Positions 50,704 through 60,080 of a stretch of DNA of 64,000 nt are shown here, piece by piece; positions within the stretch are counted from its first letter, which is position 1, and the number at the start of each line of letters is the position of its first letter. The notes under the pieces are model-generated. The model was not told where the DNA came from, did not search any database, and was given only the letters and a program-made list of their open reading frames with translations. The stretch covers positions 62,001 to 126,000 of the forward strand of contig NZ_JBAPLU010000005.1 of assembly GCF_037083825.1 (NCBI RefSeq), in the 5' to 3' direction. Both the position numbers and the translations under genes were made by a program. The DNA comes from Klenkia sesuvii. GTDB taxonomy: Bacteria > Actinomycetota > Actinomycetes > Mycobacteriales > Geodermatophilaceae.

Positions 50704-50709
50704 ACGCTA
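50704..50709 (-). promoter_or_regulatory. Probable -10 element of the S9 peptidase gene (leaderless)
   Basis: TAGCGT on the minus strand ends 6 nt before ATG 50697. It lies back to back with the amidohydrolase -10 at 50743-50748, leaving 33 bp between the two elements. Confidence 0.45.
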
Positions 50710-50742
50710 ACCCAGGCCTGTCCGTGAGCCCGGCTAACGGCC

Positions 50743-50748
50743 TAGGGT
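50743..50748 (+). promoter_or_regulatory. Probable -10 element of the amidohydrolase gene (leaderless)
   Basis: TAGGGT ends 7 nt before ATG 50756. No Shine-Dalgarno sequence is needed if transcription begins at the ATG. The -35 region overlaps that of the divergent peptidase promoter. Confidence 0.45.
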
Positions 50749-50755
50749 GCAGGCC

Positions 50756-51988
50756 ATGACGCGCACGGTGTTCCGGGGCGGGCAGGTCCTCGACGGCACC
50801 GGGGCGCCACCCGCCACGGCCGACGTCGCGGTGCAGGACGGCCGCGTGGTCGAGGTGGGCCCCGGCCTGGACGGCGACGAGGCGGTCGACTGCACCGGCG
50901 CCACCGTGCTGCCGGGCCTGTTCGACTGCCACGTGCACGTGCTGATGAGCGGCGTGGACACCCTCCGCCAGCTGCAGACCCCGTACAGCCAGGTCTACTT
51001 CGAGGCGGTGCGCAACCTCCGCCGCACCCTGGCCCTGGGCATCACGTCGGTGCGCGACGCCGCCGGCGCCGACCTGGGCGTGGCCGAGTCGGTGCGGTCG
51101 GGCCTGGTCCGCGGACCGCGCATGCAGATCTCGCTGGCCATGGTCAGCCAGACCGGCGGGCACGCCGACGACTGGCACGTGTGCGGCGCCGAGACCCCGC
51201 TCCTGCCCCCCACGCCGGGCCGCCCCGGCGGCATCTGCGACGGGCCCGACGAGGTCCGCCGGACGGTGCGCAGCCTGGTGCGGGCCGGGGCCGACGTCCT
51301 CAAGGTGGCCACCAGCGGCGGCGTCCTCTCCCCGCGCGACGACCCGCGGCACCCCCACTTCCGCCCGGCCGAGCTCGACGTCCTCGTCGAGGAGGCCACC
51401 GCGGCAGGGCTGGCGGTCATGGCGCACGCGCAGGGCGCGGACGGCATCAAGAACGCGGTGCGGGCCGGCATCCGGTCGATCGAGCACGGCATCTTCCTCG
51501 ACGACGAGGCCATCGAGCTCATGCTGGCCCACGGCACCTGGCTGGTGCCCACGCTGTCGGCGCCGCGGGCGGTGCTCGCCGCCGTCGCCGCCGGGGCCGC
51601 GCTCCCCCGCGCCGTCGTCGACAAGGCCGTGGCCGTGCAGGCCCAGCACGACGAGTCGGTGTCGCGCGCGCACGCGGCCGGGGTGCGCATCGCGATGGGC
51701 ACCGACTCCGGGGTGGGGCCGCACGGGCAGAACCTCGGCGAGCTCCAGCTCATGGCCGACCGCGGCATGTCCAGCACCGAGGTCTGGCACGCCACCACGC
51801 TGTCGGCGGCCCGGCTGCTGCGGGTCGACGACGAGCTGGGCTCGCTGGAGCCGGGCAAGCGGGCCGACGTGGTCGTCTTCGAGGGCGACGCCGGCCGCCT
51901 CACCGACCTCGCCGGCCGGGTGCGCGAGGTGTGGCTGGACGGCGAGCGGGTCGTCCACGGCGGCCGGGTGGCCGACCCGGCCGCCTGA
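50756..51988 (+). CDS. Amidohydrolase (imidazolonepropionase/prolidase-like)
   Basis: 410 residues, metal-dependent TIM barrel. Metal ligands in order: HxH in LFDCHVHVLMSG, the carboxylated Lys in GADVLKVATSGG, His in VMAHAQGADGIKNAV and SIEHGIFLDDEA, Asp in AMGTDSGVGPHG. The small N/C-terminal sandwich and the EPGKRADVVVFEGD tail are typical. Characterised relatives cleave Xaa-Pro dipeptides or cyclic amides. A role in peptide catabolism would fit the divergent S9 peptidase neighbour, but that is inference. Confidence 0.92.
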   Translation: MTRTVFRGGQVLDGTGAPPATADVAVQDGRVVEVGPGLDGDEAVDCTGATVLPGLFDCHVHVLMSGVDTLRQLQTPYSQVYFEAVRNLRRTLALGITSVRDAAGADLGVAESVRSGLVRGPRMQISLAMVSQTGGHADDWHVCGAETPLLPPTPGRPGGICDGPDEVRRTVRSLVRAGADVLKVATSGGVLSPRDDPRHPHFRPAELDVLVEEATAAGLAVMAHAQGADGIKNAVRAGIRSIEHGIFLDDEAIELMLAHGTWLVPTLSAPRAVLAAVAAGAALPRAVVDKAVAVQAQHDESVSRAHAAGVRIAMGTDSGVGPHGQNLGELQLMADRGMSSTEVWHATTLSAARLLRVDDELGSLEPGKRADVVVFEGDAGRLTDLAGRVREVWLDGERVVHGGRVADPAA

Positions 51989-51989
51989 C

Positions 51990-52048
51990 CGTCCGGCCCT
52001 CCCGGGCCCGGACGACGGAGGGCCCACCGGACGTCGTCCGGTGGGCCC
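51990..52048. terminator. Double hairpin terminator between convergent genes
   Basis: A first stem (51990 to about 52013, cgtccgg with ccggacg plus a bulge) is followed by a strong 13-bp stem, gggcccaccggac (52020-52032) with gtccggtgggccc (52036-52048) and a 3-nt loop. It separates the amidohydrolase (stop 51988) from terC (stop 52068). Confidence 0.75.
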
Positions 52049-52067
52049 CCCGGCCGTGCGCGGGTGG

Positions 52068-53207
52068 TCAGTCGCCGCTGCTGCGGTCGGTGACCCCGGC
52101 GGTGCGGCCGGACGGCGGGGCGTCGGCCCGCGCGCCGGCGGGGCTGCCGTCCCGGTCGCCGGGGCCCTGCGCCTGCAGGCCGTCGCGCCCGGCGCCCTTG
52201 TCCTCCAGGCCGGTGGGGCTGACGTGCCCGGCCTCGGCGTCCTTGCGGTTCTTCCGCAGGCTGAGCACCGTCGTGATGACCAGCGTCACCAGGATGACCA
52301 GCAGAGACAGCCACGTGGGGATCTCGGGGATGACCGTGACGTGCTCGCCGCCGTTGACGAAGGGCAGCTCGTTGGTGTGCAGGGCGTGGATGACCAGCTT
52401 GATGCCGATGAACCCGAGGATGACCGCGAGGCCGTAGGCCAGGTAGACCAGGCGGTCGAGCAGGCCGTCGATCAGGAAGAACAGCTGGCGCAGCCCCAGC
52501 AGCGAGAAGGCGTTCGCCGCGAAGACCAGGTAGGTCTCCTGGGTCAGCCCGAAGATGGCCGGGATCGAGTCGACGGCGAAGATGATGTCGGCCGTGCCGA
52601 TCGCGATGAGCGCGATCATGAGCGGGGTGATGAACCGCTTGCCGTCGATCTTCGTGGTGAGCCTGTCGGAGTGGTACTCCTCCGTGGTCGGCACGACCTT
52701 GCGGATGAGCCGGACGACGCCGTTCTCCTCGAACTCCTCGTCCTCGTCGTGGCCGCCGCTGCGGGCCTGCACGACGGCGGTGTAGATGAGGATGGCGCCG
52801 AACAGGTAGAACACCCAGCTGAAGTTCTCGATCGCGGCCGCGCCGACGAGGATGAAGACGGTGCGCAGGACGAGCGCGAACGCGATGCCGAACAGCAGCA
52901 CCTTCTGCTGCAGCTCGCGCGGCACGCCGAAGCTGGCCATGATCAGCACGAACACGAAGAGGTTGTCCACCGACAACGCCTTCTCGGTCACGTACCCGGC
53001 GAAGTACTCACCGCCGAAGGTGCCACCGGCGAACACCAGCACGCCGAGGCCGAACAGGACCGCGATCCCGACGTAGACGGCCGACCAGGTGGCCGACTCC
53101 TTCAGGGTGGGGGCGTGCGGCGTGCGCACGTGGCCGACGAAGTCGAAGACGATCATGGCCACGATGGCGCCGACGGTCAGTGCCCAGACCCAGACAGGGA
53201 CGTCCAA
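52068..53207 (-). CDS. TerC-family integral membrane metal transporter
   Basis: 379 residues with about nine TM helices. The two Asp-containing motifs of the family are present: EKALSVDNLFVFVLI and GTADIIFAVDSIPAIFGLT. A cytoplasmic acidic loop (HDEDEEFEENG) lies between the halves, and a 60-residue Gly/Pro/Asp tail ends the protein. TerC/Alx/MeeF-type proteins export manganese and help load exported enzymes. TTG 53207 is chosen: GGAAGGA lies 8 nt upstream and the product begins MDVPVWVW like other family members. Expression is probably controlled by the riboswitch at 53245-53342. Confidence 0.92.
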   Translation of the reverse strand: MDVPVWVWALTVGAIVAMIVFDFVGHVRTPHAPTLKESATWSAVYVGIAVLFGLGVLVFAGGTFGGEYFAGYVTEKALSVDNLFVFVLIMASFGVPRELQQKVLLFGIAFALVLRTVFILVGAAAIENFSWVFYLFGAILIYTAVVQARSGGHDEDEEFEENGVVRLIRKVVPTTEEYHSDRLTTKIDGKRFITPLMIALIAIGTADIIFAVDSIPAIFGLTQETYLVFAANAFSLLGLRQLFFLIDGLLDRLVYLAYGLAVILGFIGIKLVIHALHTNELPFVNGGEHVTVIPEIPTWLSLLVILVTLVITTVLSLRKNRKDAEAGHVSPTGLEDKGAGRDGLQAQGPGDRDGSPAGARADAPPSGRTAGVTDRSSGD

Positions 53208-53244
53208 GGGGTGATTCCTTCCGGTGATCTGCCAGACGTGCACC

Positions 53245-53342
53245 GGAGGTCTCTCCCGCCGGCCCGGGGGCCGGCCGGCAGCGCCGGGGACCGATGGCGG
53301 TCCCGTGTTGACGACAGCTGCCGCGGGGGATACTCCCCTCCC
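53245..53342 (-). promoter_or_regulatory. yybP-ykoY (manganese) riboswitch upstream of terC
   Basis: RNA read on the minus strand. P1 is GGAGG (near 53340) with CCUCC (53249-53245). L1 is GGAGUA, the hallmark of the class. A P2 stem CGGCAGC/GCUGCCG encloses UCGUCAACACGG and the hairpin GGGACCG-CCAU-CGGUCCC. P3 is a GCCGGCC/GGCCGGC stem. L3 is GGGAGAGA just before CCUCC, matching the conserved L3 (GAGACC) of yybP-ykoY RNAs. The two loops form the Mn2+ site in known structures. Downstream, CCGGUG/CACCGG plus the P1 3' strand can pair with the GGAAGGA ribosome-binding site of terC, a plausible translational switch. Confidence 0.85.
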
Positions 53343-53358
53343 TTGCGAGCCGGTGGTG

Positions 53359-53372
53359 CGCGATGGATCGCG
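53359..53372. promoter_or_regulatory. 14-bp palindrome upstream of the terC riboswitch
   Basis: cgcgat-gg-atcgcg, 17 bp upstream of the riboswitch and therefore near the terC transcription start. It may be a regulator site or part of the promoter; nothing else supports either. Confidence 0.3.
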
Positions 53373-53441
53373 GATGCAAACGGCAACCAGTCGGCGGCCG
53401 GCTCGGGGGTGGAACGAGCTCAGGTGGCGCAGGGTTCCCGC

Positions 53442-54809
53442 TCAGCCGGTCATCGGCAGCCGCACCCGGAAGCAGGCGCCTGCGGCCACGGGTTCGCAGG
53501 TCACGTCCCCGCCGTGGGCCCGGGCCAGTGCCCGGGCGATCGGCAGGCCGAGGCCCGCACCGCCGTCCCGGACACGGGCGGCGTCCAGGCGGACGAGCCG
53601 GTCGAAGATGCGCTCGCGCTGCTCCGCGGGCACCCCGGGCCCGTCGTCGACCACGTCGAGGGTGGCGGTGCCCCCGGCGCCGCCGAGCTCGACCCGCACC
53701 CGGCCCCGGGGCCCGGCGGCCCGGACGGCGTTGCGCAGCAGGTTGTCCAGCACCTGCCCGACCCGGTCGGGGTCGACGTCGGCCCGCACCGTCGGGCCGT
53801 GCACCTCGACCGGTCCGCCGACCCGCTGGGCACTCCCCCGGGCCAGCTCGGCCAGGTCGGTCGGACGGCGGTGCAGCGCCGGTGGGTCGCCGCTGTCGAA
53901 CCGGGCGACGTCGAGCAGGTCGGCCACCAGGCGCCCCGAGCGCTGCAGTTCGCGGACGGCGCCGGCCAGCAGCTCCTCCCGCCGCGCCCGGTCGGGGTCG
54001 GTGCGCAGCACGGTCTCCACCGACGCCTGGACGGCGGCCAGCGGGGTGCGGAGCTCGTGGGCGGCGTCGCCGAGCAGGTCGCGCATGCCCGCCTCGGCCC
54101 GCCGGGCGGCCCGCTCGGCGCCCTCGAGCTCGTCGAGCATGTCGTCGAACGCGGCAGCGGTGCTCCCCAGCTCAGTGCTCGGCCGGTCGGGCCGCAACCG
54201 CCGGCCCCGGTCGCCGGAGGTGATCGACCGGGCGAGGACGGTCATCCGGTCCAGGGGCCGCAGTCCCAGCCCCACCGTGGCGCTGACCAGTGCGGCGGCC
54301 AGAACCAAGGTCACCAGGGAGCCGGTCACCAGCACCCAGCGCAGCTGGGCCACGGCGTCGGTGATGGGCGACTGGTCGGCGACCAGGGTGAGCCGCGAGC
54401 CGTCGGGCAGCTCGGTCTGCAGCACGTACGCGTCACCGGTGTCCACCACCGCGCCGGGGGCCGGTGGCCGGCCCGGACGCGCCGGTCCCCCCGCCAGTCC
54501 CCCCGCCGGGCCGGCCGGCGGGTCGGGGATCTCGCCCACCTGGTCGCCGTCCGAGGTCTCCAGCTGGGCCTGGACCGTGTCGCCGGTGACCGCCGCGAGC
54601 ACGTCCTCGTCGGACCGGCCCTGCGCGACCAGGCTGGCGGCGATCTCCGCGCGGTCGACCAACCGGTCGCGCAGGTCGCTGCGCAGGGTGGCGCCGAGCA
54701 CCAGGTCGACGGTCACGCCCAGGACGACCAGCAGGAGGGCGAGCAGGCCCAGCACCCACAGGCTCAGCCGGCGGCGCAGGGACGCCGTGCGCAGCACCGG
54801 TGCGGTCAC
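53442..54809 (-). CDS. Sensor histidine kinase
   Basis: 455 residues. TM1 (about 15-39), an extracytoplasmic sensor region of about 115 residues with a Gly/Pro-rich stretch (PPAGPAGGLAGGPARPG), TM2 (about 158-183), HAMP, dimerisation/phosphoacceptor domain with H251 in GDAAHELRTPLAAVQ, and a HATPase domain with N box DNLLRNAVRAA, G1 DDGPGVP and G2 GGAGLGLPIARALARAHGG. The GTG start overlaps the response-regulator stop by 4 bp. The stimulus is unknown; the periplasmic part is too short for a large ligand domain. Confidence 0.95.
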   Translation of the reverse strand: MTAPVLRTASLRRRLSLWVLGLLALLLVVLGVTVDLVLGATLRSDLRDRLVDRAEIAASLVAQGRSDEDVLAAVTGDTVQAQLETSDGDQVGEIPDPPAGPAGGLAGGPARPGRPPAPGAVVDTGDAYVLQTELPDGSRLTLVADQSPITDAVAQLRWVLVTGSLVTLVLAAALVSATVGLGLRPLDRMTVLARSITSGDRGRRLRPDRPSTELGSTAAAFDDMLDELEGAERAARRAEAGMRDLLGDAAHELRTPLAAVQASVETVLRTDPDRARREELLAGAVRELQRSGRLVADLLDVARFDSGDPPALHRRPTDLAELARGSAQRVGGPVEVHGPTVRADVDPDRVGQVLDNLLRNAVRAAGPRGRVRVELGGAGGTATLDVVDDGPGVPAEQRERIFDRLVRLDAARVRDGGAGLGLPIARALARAHGGDVTCEPVAAGACFRVRLPMTG

Positions 54810-55486
54810 GCCCGCACCGTGTAGCCCAGGCCGCGCACGGTGTGCACCAGCCGGTCCCCGTGCGCCTCGAGCTTGCGGCGCAGCGCACTGACGTGCACCT
54901 CGACCAGGTTGGGGTCGTAGTCGCCGTAGCCCCAGACCTGCGTCAGGATCTGCGTCTTGCTCACCGTGCGGCCGCGGTTGCCGACCAGGTAGGCAAGCAG
55001 CCGCAGCTCGGTGGCGGTGAGGTCGAGCCGGGCGCCGGCCCGGGTGGCGGTGCCCGCCGGCTCGTCGACGACCAGGTCGCCGACCTCGACCGCGGCGGGC
55101 CAGCGCCCGCGCCGGTTGAGCACGGCCCGCACGCGGGCGACCAGCTCGGCCATCGCGAACGGCTTGACCAGGTAGTCGTCGGCGCCGGCGGCGAACCCGG
55201 CCAGCCGGTCGGGCACGGCGTCCCGGGCGGTGAGGACGACGATGCCGGCGTCCCCTGCGCGGCGGACGTCGCCGGCCAGGTCGAGGCCGTCGCGCCCGGG
55301 CAGCATCACGTCCAGCACGACCAGGTCGGGCCGGAACCCCTCGAGGTCGGCAGCCAGGCCGGAGCCGTCGGCCCGCCCCTCCACCAGGCAGCCCTCGTCG
55401 GCCAGCGCGGTGACCACGCCGTCGCGGATGGCCGCTTCGTCCTCGACGACCAGGACGCGGGGTCGGGGGGTCCTGTCGGTGCGCAC
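54806..55486 (-). CDS. OmpR-family response regulator
   Basis: 226 residues. Receiver domain with acidic pocket E15/D16, phosphoacceptor D59 (LVVLDVMLPGRDG), Thr in VVLTARDA and Lys in DYLVKPF. The winged-helix domain ends in HVSALRRKLEAHGDRLVHTVRGLGYTVRA. GTG 55486 aligns with the family start; GGGAGG lies about 13 nt upstream. It is divergent from the gene at 55631, with paired direct repeats of 11-bp period between them, the arrangement expected if it controls both itself and the divergent operon. Confidence 0.94.
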   Translation of the reverse strand: MRTDRTPRPRVLVVEDEAAIRDGVVTALADEGCLVEGRADGSGLAADLEGFRPDLVVLDVMLPGRDGLDLAGDVRRAGDAGIVVLTARDAVPDRLAGFAAGADDYLVKPFAMAELVARVRAVLNRRGRWPAAVEVGDLVVDEPAGTATRAGARLDLTATELRLLAYLVGNRGRTVSKTQILTQVWGYGDYDPNLVEVHVSALRRKLEAHGDRLVHTVRGLGYTVRA

Positions 55487-55510
55487 GGCAGCGATGGTGC
55501 CTCCCGCAGC

Positions 55511-55564
55511 CTGAAGCCGGGCTGAAGAACGGCGCACCACCCGGCGACTTCAGCGTGGGTTCAG
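55511..55564. promoter_or_regulatory. OmpR-type operator: two mirror-image pairs of 11-bp direct repeats
   Basis: ctgaag occurs at 55511 and 55522; its complement occurs as cttcag at 55548 and gttcag at 55559. Each pair has an 11-bp period, one helical turn, as in binding sites of OmpR/PhoP-type regulators. The two pairs face opposite ways between the divergent response-regulator and DUF5666-like genes. Confidence 0.6.
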
Positions 55565-55630
55565 GGTCGGCGCACACGGTGGGGTCATCGCCACCCCGAC
55601 CGACGGGTGGGCCATGCTCCAGGAGGACCC

Positions 55631-56488
55631 GTGACCAGCTCCGCCCGCACCACCCGCCCCCGCCGGTGGACCGCCGTCGTCGTCGGCGGCGCAGCCACCG
55701 GCGCCGTGCTCCTCGGCGGCGGCATCGCCCTCGCCGACGGCCCCGGCAACGACGCGCCGGCCGACGCGACCGGCAGCACCCCGGCCGGCGCCCCCGCCGA
55801 GGGTGCCCGGACCGGCGACCGCCTCGTGGGCACCGTGACCGCGGTCTCCGACGACTCCCTCACCGTCGTCGACGACACCGGCGAGTCGCACGAGGTCGCC
55901 CTCACCGACCAGACCCGCGTCGGCGGGCCGGGTGCAGGCGGGCCGGGTGCAGGCGGGCCCGGTGCAGGCGGGCCCGGTGCAGGCGGGCCCGGTGCAGGCG
56001 GGCCGGGCGCGGGTGGACCCGGCGCCGGTCGACCCGGCGAGGGTGGGCCGGGCGCGGGTGGGCCGGGCGTCGGCGCGCCTGGTGCGGGTGGGCCGCAGGT
56101 CGACGTCCCCGCAGAGGCCCCCGTGACCCCCGACACCGCGGAGGCACCCGACGCCCCGGACGCCTCCGACGCGGGTGCGGTTCCCCCGCCGGACGGGACG
56201 GTCGGTGACCTCGAGGTCGGCGACCGCGTCGAGGTGCGGGTGAGCGACGGCGCCGCGGTGCACGTCCGCGAGGTGCAGGCGACCGTGGACGGCACCGTGG
56301 TCTCGGTCGACGGCACCGACCTGACCGTCGTGACCACCCCGGGCCTGCGGGTGGACGTCGACGCCGCCGCCCTGCCCGAGCTCCCGGCCGTGGGTGACGA
56401 CGTGCACCTGCACGGCACGGCCAGCGAGGACGGGCACACCGTGGTCGCCGACGACACCGCCGACCACATCGCCGACGGACCGCGATGA
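55631..56488 (+). CDS. Exported DUF5666-like protein with GGPGA repeats
   Basis: 285 residues. An N-terminal signal/anchor (RRWTAVVVGGAATGAVLLGGGIALADG) with a possible cleavage site after ALA. Then a small beta-domain (RLVGTVTAVSDDSLTVVDDTGESHEVALTDQTRV) that is interrupted or followed by about 11 collagen-like GGPGA pentapeptides. An Asp/Ala/Pro linker leads to two more beta repeats (LEVGDRVEVRVSDGAAVHVREVQ, VDGTVVSVDGTDLTVVTTPG). The pattern VxGTVxxVxGxxLTV resembles DUF5666 domains. GTG 55631 has AGGAGGA 3 nt upstream. Function unknown; probably an envelope protein under control of the divergent two-component system. Confidence 0.82.
   Translation: MTSSARTTRPRRWTAVVVGGAATGAVLLGGGIALADGPGNDAPADATGSTPAGAPAEGARTGDRLVGTVTAVSDDSLTVVDDTGESHEVALTDQTRVGGPGAGGPGAGGPGAGGPGAGGPGAGGPGAGGPGAGRPGEGGPGAGGPGVGAPGAGGPQVDVPAEAPVTPDTAEAPDAPDASDAGAVPPPDGTVGDLEVGDRVEVRVSDGAAVHVREVQATVDGTVVSVDGTDLTVVTTPGLRVDVDAAALPELPAVGDDVHLHGTASEDGHTVVADDTADHIADGPR
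55920..56100 (+). repeat. 15-bp tandem repeats coding GGPGA
   Basis: About 11-12 units. The first five (55923-55997) are near identical (ggcgggccSggtgca); later units diverge, e.g. to GRPGE and GAPGA. It lies inside the DUF5666-like gene and keeps the reading frame whatever the copy number. Confidence 0.85.
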
Positions 56489-57003
56489 CCACCGCCCTCT
56501 GGGTCGACCTGGCCCTGGTCCTGGTGCTGGCCGGGGGCGCGCTCGCCGGCTGGCGCCGGGGCGGGCTCCGGCTGGCCGGGTCCGTGGTCGGGTTGCTGGT
56601 CGGGCTCCTGGTGGGGTCCACCGTCGTCCCGCTGCTGACCGGGCGGCTGGACGGCGGCACCCGGCTGGTGGTCGCCCTCCTCGGGGTGCTGGTGGTCGCG
56701 GCGGTCGGCTCGGCCGTCGGCCGGGCGGTGGGCGGTCTGCTCGCCGCGCTCGTGGCCCGGCTGCACCTGTCGGTGCTGGACCGGGTCGCCGGTGCGGTGG
56801 GCGGCCTGGTGCTGGCCTTCGTGCTGGTCGGCGTCGTCCTGTCGGTGCTGACCCTGGACCCGGGCGCGGGTGGGCCGTGGCTGGCCACCGCCCGCGCGTC
56901 CCAGCTCGGCGGGTGGGCGAGCGCCGCGGCCGACCAGGCCCTGCAGGTCGTACGGGTCCAGGCGCCGGGCCTCGGACTGGAGGCAGGTGGCGGTCCGCGA
57001 TGA
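56485..57003 (+). CDS. CvpA-like membrane protein
   Basis: 172 residues. Four hydrophobic segments (about 7-22, 30-50, 60-78, 100-125), the first followed by GWRRGGLRLAGSVVGLLVG as in CvpA/colicin-V-production family proteins, with a short amphipathic C-terminal tail (WASAAADQALQVVRVQAPG). The ATG overlaps the stop of the DUF5666-like gene (ATGA), so the two are translated together. CvpA proteins are linked to envelope homeostasis; some actinobacterial members are fused to serine-protease domains, but this one is not. Confidence 0.8.
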   Translation: MTTALWVDLALVLVLAGGALAGWRRGGLRLAGSVVGLLVGLLVGSTVVPLLTGRLDGGTRLVVALLGVLVVAAVGSAVGRAVGGLLAALVARLHLSVLDRVAGAVGGLVLAFVLVGVVLSVLTLDPGAGGPWLATARASQLGGWASAAADQALQVVRVQAPGLGLEAGGGPR

Positions 57004-57782
57004 GCTGGCGCAGCGGGGACACCAGCGAGTTCCCGACGGTCGGCCGTGGGCTCCCGGGCGGTCGGCAGCCCACCCACGTCGTCGGGCCGTGGGCCCTGGG
57101 GACGCGGGACGCCCCCACCGAGCAGTTCACCGCCCCGCCGTCCGCCGGCGCCACCGGTGGTGACGACGGGGTCGGCAGCACCGAACGCAGCGGGGGCGGG
57201 GGCGGGGGCCTCGGGCCCCCGGACGCCGCGAGCCGCGATGCCGGTGCCGTGTCCGGTGCCGTGACCGGCGGAACCGCCCAGCCCCGGGCCGGTCGTCGCC
57301 GGCGCACGCTGGTCACCGCGGTGGCCGTGGCAGCCGTCGCGGTGGTGGGCGCCGGGGGCGTCGCCCTGGGCGCCGGGCTCGCCGGCGGGGGTTCCGGGGC
57401 CGTGCCGGCCGGCGACGTCGGCACGGTCCAGGCGCCGTCCGACAACGGGTCGACCGCCGTCGGCAGCGGCGCGGCGGGCGGGGGTGGCACCAGCGGTGAC
57501 CTGGGAGGCGGGCCGGACGGGGCCGGTGCTGGTCCGGACGGGGACGACGGTGCGCCGGACGGGAGCGGGGCCGGGCCTGGTGACCGCGGGGCCCCAGCTG
57601 ATGCCGACCCCGGCAGGGGCTCGGCCGGCGCCGACGACGGGCCGGGTGCCCACGCACCCCGCCCCGGCGGCGACGGCCCCACCACGGGCGACGTCGGCGG
57701 TCGACCGGCCGCCGGACCCGGTGCCCGCCCCCCGGGCGCACCCGGCCCGGGGGCAGCAAGCCCCGGTGGCCCTCGCGGGTGA
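57000..57782 (+). CDS. Single-TM protein with long Gly/Pro/Asp-rich tail
   Basis: 260 residues, not recognised. A cytoplasmic head of about 100 residues (MSWRSGDTSEFPTVGRG at the start, then low complexity), a basic patch RAGRRRR, one TM helix (about 103-127, VTAVAVAAVAVVGAGGVALGAGL) and an outside tail of about 130 residues made almost only of G, A, P, D and S. The ATG overlaps the CvpA-like stop (ATGA). The positive-inside rule places the tail outside the membrane. Third gene of the cluster and co-transcribed. It could be a structural or wall-spanning element; composition alone cannot tell. Confidence 0.7.
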   Translation: MSWRSGDTSEFPTVGRGLPGGRQPTHVVGPWALGTRDAPTEQFTAPPSAGATGGDDGVGSTERSGGGGGGLGPPDAASRDAGAVSGAVTGGTAQPRAGRRRRTLVTAVAVAAVAVVGAGGVALGAGLAGGGSGAVPAGDVGTVQAPSDNGSTAVGSGAAGGGGTSGDLGGGPDGAGAGPDGDDGAPDGSGAGPGDRGAPADADPGRGSAGADDGPGAHAPRPGGDGPTTGDVGGRPAAGPGARPPGAPGPGAASPGGPRG

Positions 57783-57831
57783 CGCCACCCACCCCGCCGG
57801 GCCACGCGACCCCCGACGCCGAGCCGCGTGG

Positions 57832-57874
57832 ACACCCACGGCCCGTCCCGGCCCCCGGAACGGGCCGTGGGTGT
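57832..57874. terminator. Bidirectional terminator between the Gly-rich protein gene and uvrB
   Basis: 15-bp arms acacccacggcccgt (57832-57846) and its reverse complement (57860-57874), 13-nt loop. It starts 50 nt after the stop at 57782 and lies 51 nt beyond the uvrB stop on the other strand. Confidence 0.75.
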
Positions 57875-57924
57875 TCAGCGTCGGGCCGGCACCGCGGGGC
57901 GACCCCGAGCCGCGGCCCGGGCGG

Positions 57925-60051
<2,127 letters not shown>

Positions 60052-60057
60052 GGTCCG

Positions 60058-60080
60058 AATGTAGGACGGGGGTACGACAA
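60058..60080 (-). promoter_or_regulatory. RecA-NDp/PafBC-type DNA-damage promoter of uvrB
   Basis: Minus strand TTGTCGTAC, 8 nt, TACATT, then 6 nt to the GTG start. It matches the conserved core TTGTCR and the exact N8 spacing and TANNNT of the consensus TTGTCRGTG-N8-TANNNT; the three GTG positions do not match. Confidence 0.6.

Noticed and set aside
50718..50740. CTGTCCGTG followed by 8 nt and TAACGG upstream of the amidohydrolase gene, similar to the DNA-damage promoter motif.
   Set aside because: The sixth base is not a purine and the -10 does not end in T. A better -10 (TAGGGT) lies at the correct distance from the start codon.
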